From positions 11,889 through 46,427 of the forward strand of contig DEAT01000028.1 in assembly GCA_002348265.1 (NCBI GenBank): 34,539 nt of DNA, written 5' to 3'. The stretch comes from Gemmatimonadales bacterium UBA2975 (GTDB taxonomy: Bacteria; Gemmatimonadota; Gemmatimonadetes; Longimicrobiales; Gaopeijiaceae). Of this stretch, positions 1 to 8,442 are shown in pieces. Position 1 is the first letter of the stretch; every line of letters begins with the position of its first letter. The notes beneath the pieces are model-generated. The model ran no database searches. It was not told where the DNA came from and worked only from the letters and a program-made list of their open reading frames with translations. Both the position numbers and the translations under genes were made by a program.

Positions 1-86
1 AGAGCTTCCATCAGAACAGCGACACTGTCCGCCACGACGCGGCTGTGTTCTTTAAAGTGCTCACTGAGACGGTCTTGCGCTCTCAA
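1..86 (-). CDS. Partial gene at window edge, N-terminus only (possibly SIS-domain sugar-phosphate isomerase)
   Basis: An open minus-strand frame runs off the left edge. The proposed start is TTG at 86, preceded by a purine-rich Shine-Dalgarno (AGGGGAAAGAAG) a few bases upstream; the frame is closed by a TGA further upstream near 130. The 28 visible residues include SEHFKEHSRVVADSV and form an amphipathic helix. That pattern resembles the N-terminal helix of GmhA-like sedoheptulose-7-phosphate isomerases, but the stretch is too short to establish the family. It follows the 92-residue gene by about 95 bases on the same strand. The existence of a gene is moderately supported; the product is a guess. 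Confidence 0.35.
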   Translation of the reverse strand, partial: MRAQDRLSEHFKEHSRVVADSVAVLMEA

Positions 87-181
87 GATCTTCTTTCCCC
101 TGCAGACTTGTGTTCCAAGATGACCTTGTCAGTCCACACGTCGTTCATCCGCCAAAAACCTCAACACCCTCGTCCATCACT

Positions 182-460
182 TTATAGGGAGACGATTCGC
201 TCAAGCGCATCGTCGGGATCTTCTCCCTCGAGAGCTGCCTCGCAAGCGTACGTTAGCCAAGCGTCCGCTAGGAGCACGCTGAACGCGGCAGAACGATCCC
301 TAGACTTAGCAAGAGCCGCTTCAAGAGAAACTCGTGCTGCGTCCCTAAGTCGATCAGGCCTAAATTCTTGCCCACTCTGCATCAAGTCAGCTTCGAGCCG
401 AGCACGCAGTCCTTTTGGGGGGGAAGGATACAGCCCGCCTAGCCAGTTAACCTCGGTCAC
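182..460 (-). CDS. 92-residue orphan protein translationally coupled to alaS
   Basis: A short gene of unrecognised family. It starts at GTG (460), inside the last codons of alaS, and overlaps alaS by 14 bases. A GGAG Shine-Dalgarno lies about 8 bases upstream, which argues that it is really translated. The product is soluble, with no signal peptide or membrane segment. The N-terminal third is basic and proline-containing (LYPSPPKGLRARLEAD). The middle is Ala/Arg-rich and helical, and the tail is acidic (EGEDPDDALERIV). No catalytic motif is visible. Because recA and alaS lie just upstream and no recX is found between them, a RecX relic was considered, but the sequence lacks RecX-type repeats. 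Function unknown. Confidence 0.7.
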   Translation of the reverse strand: MTEVNWLGGLYPSPPKGLRARLEADLMQSGQEFRPDRLRDAARVSLEAALAKSRDRSAAFSVLLADAWLTYACEAALEGEDPDDALERIVSL

Positions 461-3098
461 TTTTTGCTCCAGAGCAAAGATCTCTCACGATATCGGCCCC
501 TGCTATCAGCGCCTCATCAATTTTTGATGCATCCTCAATTCCAGCCTGAGCCATGTGTGGACGCCCTCCTCCCCGGCTGCCGACCACAGACGCCACTTCT
601 CGGATGACTGCATCCGCCCTAATCCCTCGCGAAATCATATCGTCACTGGCGAAAGTAAAGATTGCTCTCTTGTCACCAGGCATCTCAACGGCGAGTGCAG
701 CTATTCCACTCTCACCACCAGCGAGAAACTTGTCTCCCCATTTACGTGCATCATCTAGGTCTCGCACCCGCAATCTGATCCCTCTATACACCACATTGCC
801 GCCGCCAGGAATTTCGATCACCTCTTCAGCAATTATATCCTCTCCACTGCTACCACGAGCTCGAGCTTCATCCAAAAGACCTTCCACCGCAGCCTTGTCG
901 GCAAGTAGTTGCTCTACTCGATTCACCACATTATCTGGCCGCGTCTTAAGCACTGATGCGGTCTCTTCCAGTGCAGCCTCCCGTTCCTGGAAGTAGGAGA
1001 AAGCACCCCGACCCGTTAGTGCTTCGATCCGCCTCACCCCAGACGCAACCCCGGATTCACTGATGATCCTGAAAAGCCCTATATCACCAGTTTGAGAGAC
1101 ATGTGCACCGCCGCAGAGCTCCATACTTATGCCTGGCACATCCACTACTCGTACCTCGTCTGCATACTTTTCTCCGAACAAAGCCATTGCACCATCTTTG
1201 ACAGCATCATCGTATCGCCGCTCAGCAATCTCGACAGGGTGATTTTTCCAGACGGCCTCGTTTACGAAGCGCTCCACTTTTTCTTTTTCTATCTCTGTCA
1301 TCGGAGCGGTATGAGCAAAGTCAAAACGTAGTCGATCCGGGGCAACGAGAGAGCCTTTCTGGACCACATGACCACCAAGAAGAGACCTAAGCGCCGCATG
1401 CAATAGATGGGTCGCAGTATGATTCCGGGTCGTGTCAAATCTTACGTCAGTCGCCACGAAAGCCGTTACTGGGAGGTCGTCTGCCTCCTCGGGAAATATC
1501 CCATCGACTTGTCCAAATAGAGCAGTCCCAATGGGAGTCTTCCCGACCCGATCAACCGTGATACTCCAGTTGTTACCGCAGACAACCCCCGTGTCTGAAA
1601 CCTGTCCTCCACTTTCCACGTAAAATGGATTCTCCTCAAGGACCACCCCGACACCACACTCCATCTTCTTCCATTTCAGCACTGTGGTCTCGACTTCAAG
1701 CGATGTGTATCCCACAAAAGTCTGGGATCCATCCTTAACCGGTATCCATCCCTCCAAGTCGTTAAGTCCCCCAATCTCGATGTTACTTGCAACACGATCT
1801 GCCCTTGAGCGGGCACGCTGTGTTTCTAGCGCCGCCTGAAACCCCGCCACGTCAACATCAACCTCTCTCTCTTCGGCCAGGAGCTGTGTGAGGTCTAGTG
1901 GAAACCCGAACGTGTCATAGAGTTTGAATGCCTCATCACCTGAGATCACCCCTCCTTCGGAGGCAGCTAGCTCGTCAAATCGGGCCAGCCCACCTTCTAT
2001 AGTCGAGAGAAAGCGTTCTTCCTCCGCTCGCGCTGTCTCCAAAATGTGCTCTCTCCTCTCGGCAAGAGAAGGATAGGCATCTCTCATTGTCTCGATAACA
2101 GTCTCCACCACCCCGGCAAGCGTAGGTTCCCGACGGCCCAGAAGCCAAGCATGACGGACTCCTCTACGCAAAATTCGCCTTAGTACATATCCCCGACCCT
2201 CATTGGAAGGATGAACACCATCTGAGAGTAGGAAAGCGACCGCGCGAGCATGATCAGCTAATACGCGATAGCTAACACCAGCTTCGGAAGTTGGGTCATA
2301 CGCCTCACCAACCAATTCGGCTACGCAGTCCAGGAGCGGAATGAAGGCATCCGTGTGATAGTTAGAATCTGCGCCCTGAAGTACCGCAGCAATCCGCTCG
2401 AGCCCGGCTCCCGTGTCAACACAGGGAGCAGGCAGGGAGTGAAGGTTTCCCTCTGCATCTCGATCGAATTGCATGAAGACCAGATTCCACAACTCTACGA
2501 TCGTTCCCGCATCGTTGAGCTCGACGAACTCGTCGGTACTTGAGACAGGCACCGGCTCATCTCTGAGATCGTAATGTAGTTCCGAGCACGGGCCACATGG
2601 CCCAGTATCTGCCATCTGCCAAAAATTGTCTTTGTCACCAAGTCGATAGACGCGATCAGCCGGCAATCCGATCTCATTCAACCAGAGATCTGCTGCTTCA
2701 TCGTCGGAATCATGCACAGTCGCATACAGGCGCTCTGGCTCTAAACCATATACATCCGTGAGAAGCTCAAACGCATACCGAATGGCATCCCTTTTGAAGT
2801 AGTCGCCGAATGAGAAGTTGCCCAGCATCTCAAAGAAAGTGTGGTGCCGATTTGTTCGACCAACCTCTTCTAGATCATTATGCTTACCACCCGCACGCAC
2901 GCACTTCTGCGATGTAGCAGCTCGCTTCACCCCCAGTTCCTCGTGGCCTAGAAACACGTTCTTGAACTGGACCATCCCCGCGTTCGTAAAGAGCAAGGTA
3001 GGGTCATCCGCCGGCACCAAGGATGATGACGGCTTTACAGTGTGCTCTCGTTCCTCAAAAAAGGAGAGGAAACGGTTACGAATTTCAGCGGTCTTCAT
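447..3098 (-). CDS. alaS: Alanyl-tRNA synthetase
   Basis: Charges tRNA-Ala with alanine and clears mischarged Ser/Gly through its editing domain; cytoplasmic. The N-terminal class II catalytic core opens with the family signature KTAEIRNRFLSFFEE, followed by SSSLVPADDPTLLFTNAGM. The editing domain has the zinc-binding HTATH motif and the downstream CGGAH. The C-terminal DHHA1-like region ends in RGGGRPHMAQAG. At about 883 residues the length is normal. The frame is open up to a GTG at 3125, but ATG 3098 aligns with the start of other AlaS proteins; neither has a convincing Shine-Dalgarno. It lies 188 bases downstream of recA, the usual recA-alaS neighbourhood, and overlaps the following 92-residue gene. 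Confidence 0.98.
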   Translation of the reverse strand: MKTAEIRNRFLSFFEEREHTVKPSSSLVPADDPTLLFTNAGMVQFKNVFLGHEELGVKRAATSQKCVRAGGKHNDLEEVGRTNRHHTFFEMLGNFSFGDYFKRDAIRYAFELLTDVYGLEPERLYATVHDSDDEAADLWLNEIGLPADRVYRLGDKDNFWQMADTGPCGPCSELHYDLRDEPVPVSSTDEFVELNDAGTIVELWNLVFMQFDRDAEGNLHSLPAPCVDTGAGLERIAAVLQGADSNYHTDAFIPLLDCVAELVGEAYDPTSEAGVSYRVLADHARAVAFLLSDGVHPSNEGRGYVLRRILRRGVRHAWLLGRREPTLAGVVETVIETMRDAYPSLAERREHILETARAEEERFLSTIEGGLARFDELAASEGGVISGDEAFKLYDTFGFPLDLTQLLAEEREVDVDVAGFQAALETQRARSRADRVASNIEIGGLNDLEGWIPVKDGSQTFVGYTSLEVETTVLKWKKMECGVGVVLEENPFYVESGGQVSDTGVVCGNNWSITVDRVGKTPIGTALFGQVDGIFPEEADDLPVTAFVATDVRFDTTRNHTATHLLHAALRSLLGGHVVQKGSLVAPDRLRFDFAHTAPMTEIEKEKVERFVNEAVWKNHPVEIAERRYDDAVKDGAMALFGEKYADEVRVVDVPGISMELCGGAHVSQTGDIGLFRIISESGVASGVRRIEALTGRGAFSYFQEREAALEETASVLKTRPDNVVNRVEQLLADKAAVEGLLDEARARGSSGEDIIAEEVIEIPGGGNVVYRGIRLRVRDLDDARKWGDKFLAGGESGIAALAVEMPGDKRAIFTFASDDMISRGIRADAVIREVASVVGSRGGGRPHMAQAGIEDASKIDEALIAGADIVRDLCSGAKSDRG

Positions 3099-3286
3099 CG
3101 GATTGGTCGATTGGAAGCCGTTCACGATGCTGAGTTCATCAGTTCACCGGAACTAGGTGCAGCTAGAGGGCAAAAGATAAGAGCCTAGGACCAATCTGTC
3201 GTCCGGATCAGCTTTGCCAACCCCAAACCTCTTCCACGCCGCAGCCTTTCCTAATCCAAAAAGTCGCTTCATTCCTGACTAAGGAA
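3099..3286. other. recA-alaS intergenic stretch, no recX
   Basis: This 188-base gap between the recA stop and the preferred alaS start holds no open frame with a credible start on either strand and no tRNA. No hairpin followed by a T-run was seen. In many bacteria recX sits here; it does not in this genome segment. The 9-codon extension of alaS up to GTG 3125 falls inside this gap. Confidence 0.5.
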
Positions 3287-4384
3287 TCACTCGTCACCCG
3301 TATCCGAGGTTACGGGATCTTCTTCTTGGTCGGCGGCGGAATCTATCTGATCCTCGCTACCTTGATCTTTCACCAAGCCCAAAGCTACCCGCAACTGTGT
3401 ATCTATCTCTCTGGCTATATCCGGATTTTCTACGAGAAAATGCTTAGAATTTTCTTTGCCCTGCCCTAGTCGCAGATCCCCATAAGAGAACCATGCTCCA
3501 GATTTCTGTACGATATCGTGCTCCACGCCAAGATCCACCAGCAACGCGTTGTGACTTACACCCTCATTGTACTGGATATCAAATTCAGCCTGCCGGAATG
3601 GAGGCGCGCACTTATTTTTCACCACTTTAACGCGGGTCCGATTTCCAATCACATCCTGCCCATCCTTGATCGCTCCGATGCGCCGGATATCAAGGCGAAC
3701 CGAAGCGTAAAACTTTAAAGCGCGTCCACCTGATGTTGTTTCAGGACTTCCGAACATCACGCCGACTTTCTCTCGGATCTGGTTCGTAAAGATCACCGAA
3801 GTGTGAGAGCGATTTACGGCGCCAGTCAGCTTTCGAAGCGCTTGGCTCATAAGCCGAGCTTGGAGCCCAACGTGGGTGTCGCCCATCTCTCCTTCGATCT
3901 CCGCGCGAGGCACGAGAGCCGCTACCGAGTCGATGACTACGACGTCGATAGCGTTACTTCGTATCAGCACCTCTGCTATCTCGAGCGCCTGTTCACCTGT
4001 ATCAGGTTGCGATACAAGTAGGTTATCGACATCAACTCCGAGTTTACGTGCGTAACCAACATCAAGCGCATGCTCTGCGTCGATGAACGCAGCAATGCCT
4101 CCTAATTTTTGCGCACTCGCAATCACCTGAAGACATATCGTAGTTTTACCGGACGATTCTGGACCGTAGATCTCGCTGATCCTACCGCGAGGCATCCCAC
4201 CTATCCCGATAGCAGCGTCTAGATTGATTGCGCCCGTTGGGATAGCCTCGATCGCGACCGGGCCACCATCCTCCCCCATGCGCATGATCGCACCCTTTCC
4301 AAAAGAGCGCTCAATCTGGGTAAGCGCGGTATCTAGCGCTTTTTCTTTATTGTCTGACTTTCTCTCAGTCGCCGCGCCTGCCAT
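3287..4384 (-). CDS. recA: Recombinase RecA
   Basis: ATP-dependent strand-exchange protein for homologous recombination and, in most bacteria, the trigger of LexA self-cleavage. The 365 residues include Walker A GPESSGKT (about 74-81), the Walker B region VVVIDSVAAL, and the DNA-binding loop sequences PRAEIEGEMGD and GSPETTSGGRALKF. The acidic C-terminal tail (ending DPVTSDTGDE) is typical. Start ATG 4384 has a strong Shine-Dalgarno (GGAGGTTAG immediately upstream). No classical SOS operator (neither CTG-N10-CAG nor GAAC-N4-GTTC) was recognised upstream. Confidence 0.99.
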   Translation of the reverse strand: MAGAATERKSDNKEKALDTALTQIERSFGKGAIMRMGEDGGPVAIEAIPTGAINLDAAIGIGGMPRGRISEIYGPESSGKTTICLQVIASAQKLGGIAAFIDAEHALDVGYARKLGVDVDNLLVSQPDTGEQALEIAEVLIRSNAIDVVVIDSVAALVPRAEIEGEMGDTHVGLQARLMSQALRKLTGAVNRSHTSVIFTNQIREKVGVMFGSPETTSGGRALKFYASVRLDIRRIGAIKDGQDVIGNRTRVKVVKNKCAPPFRQAEFDIQYNEGVSHNALLVDLGVEHDIVQKSGAWFSYGDLRLGQGKENSKHFLVENPDIAREIDTQLRVALGLVKDQGSEDQIDSAADQEEDPVTSDTGDE

Positions 4385-4640
4385 CTAACCTCCGTTGCTT
4401 GACCGCCTCAATTCGGGCAATGGACTCGAAAATACCGTACCCGAAGATAAAGCGAAAGTCTTTGAAACCTTCGCTCGTTTAAGCGGAAACCTATGCCTAG
4501 GTCTTTTGTCCGGAAATGCCGCATCGGAAAAGGTGAAGGGAAATGATCACACGTGCTGGCATCAATAGACCAAATACGGCTGACAAGCTGACCCAGAGAT
4601 TTTCTACGTCAACAAGAAGACTGAGTAAGACTGAGATGGG
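4385..4640. promoter_or_regulatory. recA upstream region (256 bases) with weak dyad
   Basis: Non-coding stretch between the envelope-protein stop (4641) and recA, presumably holding the recA promoter. The clearest structure is a short dyad at 4452-4474 with arms GCGAA and TTCGC. A small direct repeat AGACTGAG lies near 4618-4635. No -35/-10 pair or known LexA box could be assigned with confidence. No T-rich terminator for the upstream operon is evident. Confidence 0.3.
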
Positions 4641-6086
4641 CTAGCCTGGTAGGTCTCGCTCATAACGTTGCCAGACCCCCGGATAGATCGGAATAAAAAT
4701 CACGTCCAGTGGTCGCTGAGCACTTATTACCGCAAACACGGGCACGCCCTGGAACACACCTACCCGAAGAATCTGATCGCAATCAATCGGGAATGTATCA
4801 TCGGATTTCTGAAAGTCTCCTCCCTCGAAAACTATCACCTCGTCATCAAGGTACCAGAACGAAGAACCAGCATAGCTCCCAGCAAAGGTCATTGCAGGGC
4901 CTAATGAACCAACCGGAACCGGTGGCATCCCGACAAGCGTATCTCCTGCTGCGTCAACTTGGATGGACACATTTTGACCGGTTGCAAGACATATTTGGAC
5001 TGACTCTCCTGACTCAACTGCCAATCCTGAACCCGAAGCACCTATAATGATAGTGTCCGGCGGCGGCGGCGGAATATAAATCGTGTCCGGCTCGCTTCGG
5101 TTCATCATCCGAGGACGACAACGAAAACCTGACTCCCTTGGACAGAGTACCGCAGAGAGCGTCAAGCCTAGCTTCGGCCTGTGATATTCGGAGAATTGCC
5201 CATCAGTGGGCCAAGGATGGTTGAGCGCAAGCCCTTGAACGCCTACTCGGATACCGTTCAGGTCGATTTGTGCACCCACATTCACATCGAACCCGTTGTG
5301 CTCTGCCATCACAATAAGCGTCGACCTCTTTCCAGTTGACACATGGAGACTGGTGCCTGCGAACCAACCGTTGTTCGTCGCAGGAGCATAAAATTCGAGC
5401 CCACTTCCACCGGAAAACATCCCTCCGCCATACCCGAGTGAAAAAGTCATGTCGTTTTTGGGCAGAAAACCGCCCTCGTACCCACGCAGGTAAGCAGTCG
5501 CCACACCATACAGACTCAAGTTAGTCTCAAGCCCCCGCTTTTCACTGTAACTCTTCCGCAGCCTCTCATCCGGGAAGCCAAGCCTCCCTGGTGCATACCT
5601 CACATCCCTTCCGGAAGAGGGGTCAGAAAAAGACGGAGACGTCAGGTACCGACCTCCTACCGCAAAGCCTAGCCCTTGGTCTACCGGTTCCCACAATCGG
5701 AGGCGACCGAACACACCCCATATATCGCCTCCTTTGGATTCATCATTTAGCGACTGCACAGTCACACCCGTCTCGGCCCGGTCGAAGATCCCCACGGATG
5801 CAGAAAAATCTTTGAAGAACTCGTTACTGGAAGGCCCAAACCCCGAAGGATGACCCGAGTCATCAATCTCAATTCGGCGTCCTATTGAGGACCACAAACC
5901 AGAGTACGTAGCAGCTAAATTCAGGTGCGGGAGAACATTGGATACAGGGACGTCCAACAACCCCGAACCATAGCGCTGCGTGCTCGGCATGCTCGGTGTC
6001 TGGGCTACACCCATAGAAGATACTGACACAAAAAGGACGGAGAGGGCCGACAGAGTTCTTCCAATCACAGAAGGAAACCCCGACAC
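4641..6086 (-). CDS. Predicted outer-membrane beta-barrel-like protein with C-terminal Cys-pair domain
   Basis: A 481-residue exported protein. The N-terminus has a hydrophobic signal segment (ALSVLFVSVSSMGVAQ), with likely cleavage after GVA. Residues about 30-320 are rich in alternating hydrophobic/polar strands, Gly and aromatics (YGSGLLDVP, GFAVGGRYL, LSLGYGGGMF), resembling a YjbH-like or general outer-membrane barrel. A Pro-rich hinge (YIPPPPPDTI) follows. It leads to a roughly 120-residue C-terminal domain with two cysteines (VQICLATG and PIDCDQIL) and conserved-looking turns DTLVG and FAGSYAGSSFWY. It starts at GTG 8 bases after ccmD, so it is probably the last gene of the ccm transcript. 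No Shine-Dalgarno is evident. The role is unknown; a link to cytochrome maturation is suggested only by position. Confidence 0.7.
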   Translation of the reverse strand: MSGFPSVIGRTLSALSVLFVSVSSMGVAQTPSMPSTQRYGSGLLDVPVSNVLPHLNLAATYSGLWSSIGRRIEIDDSGHPSGFGPSSNEFFKDFSASVGIFDRAETGVTVQSLNDESKGGDIWGVFGRLRLWEPVDQGLGFAVGGRYLTSPSFSDPSSGRDVRYAPGRLGFPDERLRKSYSEKRGLETNLSLYGVATAYLRGYEGGFLPKNDMTFSLGYGGGMFSGGSGLEFYAPATNNGWFAGTSLHVSTGKRSTLIVMAEHNGFDVNVGAQIDLNGIRVGVQGLALNHPWPTDGQFSEYHRPKLGLTLSAVLCPRESGFRCRPRMMNRSEPDTIYIPPPPPDTIIIGASGSGLAVESGESVQICLATGQNVSIQVDAAGDTLVGMPPVPVGSLGPAMTFAGSYAGSSFWYLDDEVIVFEGGDFQKSDDTFPIDCDQILRVGVFQGVPVFAVISAQRPLDVIFIPIYPGVWQRYERDLPG

Positions 6087-6094
6087 GCTAAGTA

Positions 6095-6337
6095 TTATTC
6101 GACACTACGGTCTTCAATCGCTCGTAATCTCCGAGCAATTGATATGACCCATCCACCGATCATCACGATTACCAGAGCATAAGCCGCAAAAACGTGCCAG
6201 TACGGACGAAGGTTCTGCTCGGCAAGCCGGCTCCCTTGAGTCGGCACTCCAGCCGCCTCCTGAGCGAGAGTCACAGCCACCGTTACGGCTAGTCCGGCCA
6301 GCGAGAGCATAAGCGAGCGAAGTACGATGTTCATCAT
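6095..6337 (-). CDS. ccmD: CcmD-like heme exporter accessory protein with signal peptide
   Basis: Small (80 residues) membrane protein. It has a hydrophobic N-terminal signal (SLMLSLAGLAVTVAVTLAQ), a short polar periplasmic linker, then one membrane segment preceded by an aromatic patch (YWHVFAAYALVIVMIGGWVI) and a basic tail (ARRLRAIED). The Tyr/Trp-AY-hydrophobic-Arg-rich arrangement is that of CcmD, which helps release holo-CcmE from the CcmC complex. The added N-terminal signal resembles the longer CcmD-family proteins seen outside Proteobacteria. The start was placed at the double ATG 6337/6334, just after the ccmC stop; longer starts would overlap ccmC and lose the signal peptide. The call rests on architecture and position rather than strong sequence identity. 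Confidence 0.72.
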   Translation of the reverse strand: MMNIVLRSLMLSLAGLAVTVAVTLAQEAAGVPTQGSRLAEQNLRPYWHVFAAYALVIVMIGGWVISIARRLRAIEDRSVE

Positions 6338-6344
6338 ATTGTTG

Positions 6345-7034
6345 TCAGGCTGTAGACCGCGCGCGGAGATCAGCTTCCGCCCGAAGTGCCTCGACCGCAT
6401 AGCGGAAGAGAAAGAGTCCAAAGAAGAGCAGTGAAAAGACAAGGACACCGAACAAGAGGGTCACCAGCATGTCCCCGGGTAGGGTCGGACCATCGGGTTT
6501 GGCTACGACTGGCTCAGGATGTAAGGAGCGAAACCACACTACACTGAGGTGAATGAACGGGATATCCATAGCACCTATGATCGCTACCACTGCAGCAAAA
6601 CGCTTACCCTTATCGGGGTCTTCCGTTGAGTTCCGAACCATTATATAACCGACGAAGATGAACCACAGCAGCAGTGTTAGCGTCAGTCGAGGTTCCCAGG
6701 TCCAATATGTACCCCACGCAATCTTACCCCACAGCGGCCCAGTGGTCAGCACGAGCGTCGCAAAGACTAGCCCTCCCTCTATAGCGCAGAGAGCCGCGCG
6801 ATCGAGGCGATCATCTCGCAGCCAAAGATACATCCCACTAGCTAGAGCGGCGAAGCCAATCGCCAAAAAGCTCGTCCAAGCCGCTGGCACATGGACATAG
6901 AAAATTCTCTGGACGACTCCCTGGTTGACCTCTGTGGAAACCCAGAAAAAACACATCCAGTACAGGGCGATGAGCCCGACGAGGCCCAGGACCGTTAGCA
7001 CGACCCCTCCTCTTCTCATTCCCGCTGTCGTCAT
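6345..7034 (-). CDS. ccmC: Cytochrome c maturation heme-handling protein CcmC
   Basis: Membrane protein of the HCP family that presents heme to CcmE. Of its 229 residues, the tryptophan-rich WWD loop lies at about 107-118 (WGTYWTWEPRLT, with Glu where CcmC often has Asp). The two flanking conserved histidines are His48 (FYVHVPAAW) and His162 (IPFIHLSVVW). About six membrane segments are visible. The frame is open for another 94 codons upstream, but that part is a shadow of ccmB. ATG 7034 overlaps the ccmB stop by one base (TGATG), a typical coupled start. Confidence 0.95.
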   Translation of the reverse strand: MTTAGMRRGGVVLTVLGLVGLIALYWMCFFWVSTEVNQGVVQRIFYVHVPAAWTSFLAIGFAALASGMYLWLRDDRLDRAALCAIEGGLVFATLVLTTGPLWGKIAWGTYWTWEPRLTLTLLLWFIFVGYIMVRNSTEDPDKGKRFAAVVAIIGAMDIPFIHLSVVWFRSLHPEPVVAKPDGPTLPGDMLVTLLFGVLVFSLLFFGLFLFRYAVEALRAEADLRARSTA

Positions 7035-7714
7035 CAATCCTCCACTACATAACGGAACAATACCGCCCCTGCCGCAACTCCTGCCAGCGCGAACGCACCC
7101 AGCATCCTGACATTCCCCTCTACTTCGGTGAAAGGCCTTCCGCTTACGAGTGGCATCATAGCCCCCACACCATAAATCACCATCGGCACCATCAAAGGGA
7201 AGACCAGCACCGGTAGTAAAGTCTCTCTCAAGTGGGTCCCTGCAGCGACTGCAGCGAACAGAGTCCCGACAGCTACAAATCCTAATGAACCAATTGCAAG
7301 CACGAACACGACCCAACCAAAGTTCCGACCGAGATCTATCCCGAAGAACAGACCAAAGACGCCGAGTACCAAAAGAGACACGACATACAAAAGTACGAAA
7401 TTGGCAATGAGCTTCCCAAGAAATATCGCATCCTTAGGAGCTGGAGACATGAGTATACCCTGCAATGCGCCATCTTGAGACTCCAAGTGGAACGTCCGGC
7501 CAACGCCGAGAAGTCCACCGAAGATAAGGGTCATCCAGATGAGTCCTGTTGCAACTTCATTGGGCCGAACCGTAGTCGTATCAATTGAAAAATTGAACAA
7601 CACCCCTGTGAGGACCGCGAACGCACACATCGCGCCAATCCTCTCTCTCGACCGGATTTCGAGTACCAAGTCCTTCCGAAGAATTGTCCAAACTTGCGTC
7701 AGATAAGTATTCAC
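7034..7714 (-). CDS. ccmB: Heme exporter permease CcmB
   Basis: Membrane subunit of the CcmAB ABC complex, which powers release of holo-CcmE from CcmC. The 226-residue product has a cytoplasmic N-terminus (ILRKDLVLEIRSRE) followed by about six hydrophobic segments. The conserved region LLPVLVFPLMVPMVIYG is a CcmB hallmark. It starts at GTG 7714 within a four-base GTGA overlap with ccmA and ends in a TGATG overlap with ccmC. Confidence 0.95.
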   Translation of the reverse strand: MNTYLTQVWTILRKDLVLEIRSRERIGAMCAFAVLTGVLFNFSIDTTTVRPNEVATGLIWMTLIFGGLLGVGRTFHLESQDGALQGILMSPAPKDAIFLGKLIANFVLLYVVSLLVLGVFGLFFGIDLGRNFGWVVFVLAIGSLGFVAVGTLFAAVAAGTHLRETLLPVLVFPLMVPMVIYGVGAMMPLVSGRPFTEVEGNVRMLGAFALAGVAAGAVLFRYVVED

Positions 7715-8442
7715 ACCCTACCTTCCACAACAGAGTGGTAATGGCTTTCAAAGTCTTTCCACAAAGCACCCTTGAGACTCCCCTCCCACTCAAAACGGCC
7801 GCCCACTTGGATCGCGATTCTCGTCGCCATCTCTAGCCCTTCACGCAGGTTATGCGTGACCATCACCACCGTACGACGTCCGTCCTTTAATTCCTCTAGA
7901 ACGTCGCGGAGCACTACTGCTGCTGCCGGATCCAGGCCCGAGTAGGGTTCATCTAGCAGGACAACGTCAGGATCGTGCAAAAGAGCCCGCGCTAGGGACG
8001 CACGCTGTCGCATACCATGTGACAACTTTCGCACTTCAGATCGGGCTCTCTCACTCAAACCCACCCGCCGTAGCCTAGAGGCGATCCTATCTTCAAGGTC
8101 GGAGATCCCGAAGAGTTTTCCGTAAAAGGAAAGATTCTCCTCTACAGTCATTCGGTCGTAAAGGAAACCCTGATGAGAGAGCATCCCAATCCGGTGGCGC
8201 CATTCGTATCGAGCAAAGTCCAATTCCTCCCCACAGACACGCACCGAGCCTGTCGTGGGGCGCATCGCGCCAGATAGAATACTCAAGAGCGTGGATTTTC
8301 CCGCTCCGTTGGGGCCGACGATCGTCAGGAATTCACCTTCCGACATAGACAAATCGAGAGCACCGACCGCAACAATCGACCCATAATTGCGATGGAGACC
8401 TTTCGCTTCAAGCACCAAACGCCCAGAGGACACGCCGATCAC
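7711..8442 (-). CDS. ccmA: Heme exporter ATP-binding protein CcmA
   Basis: ATPase of the CcmABCD complex. The 243 residues carry Walker A GPNGAGKST (about 43-51), a Q-loop region (MLSHQGFLYD), the signature LSHGMRQRASLARAL (about 139-153), Walker B VVLLDEP (about 159-165) with SGLD, and the H-loop VTHN. Start GTG 8442 sits in a GTGA overlap with the preceding CcmI-like gene. ccmB follows with another GTGA overlap, so translation of the set is probably coupled. Confidence 0.96.
   Translation of the reverse strand: MIGVSSGRLVLEAKGLHRNYGSIVAVGALDLSMSEGEFLTIVGPNGAGKSTLLSILSGAMRPTTGSVRVCGEELDFARYEWRHRIGMLSHQGFLYDRMTVEENLSFYGKLFGISDLEDRIASRLRRVGLSERARSEVRKLSHGMRQRASLARALLHDPDVVLLDEPYSGLDPAAAVVLRDVLEELKDGRRTVVMVTHNLREGLEMATRIAIQVGGRFEWEGSLKGALWKDFESHYHSVVEGRV

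Noticed and set aside
45..527. 160-codon plus-strand open frame at the left edge
   Set aside because: Lies opposite the 92-residue gene and the end of alaS, is Ser/Arg-rich with no family pattern, and has no Shine-Dalgarno; a shadow frame.
553..996. 147-codon plus-strand open frame inside alaS
   Set aside because: Antisense to the conserved AlaS C-terminal region; composition is that of an antisense shadow.
6345..7316. Long version of ccmC with 94 extra N-terminal residues
   Set aside because: The extension is a frame-shifted reading of ccmB, rich in Cys/Arg/Gly; the TGATG-coupled ATG at 7034 gives a normal CcmC.
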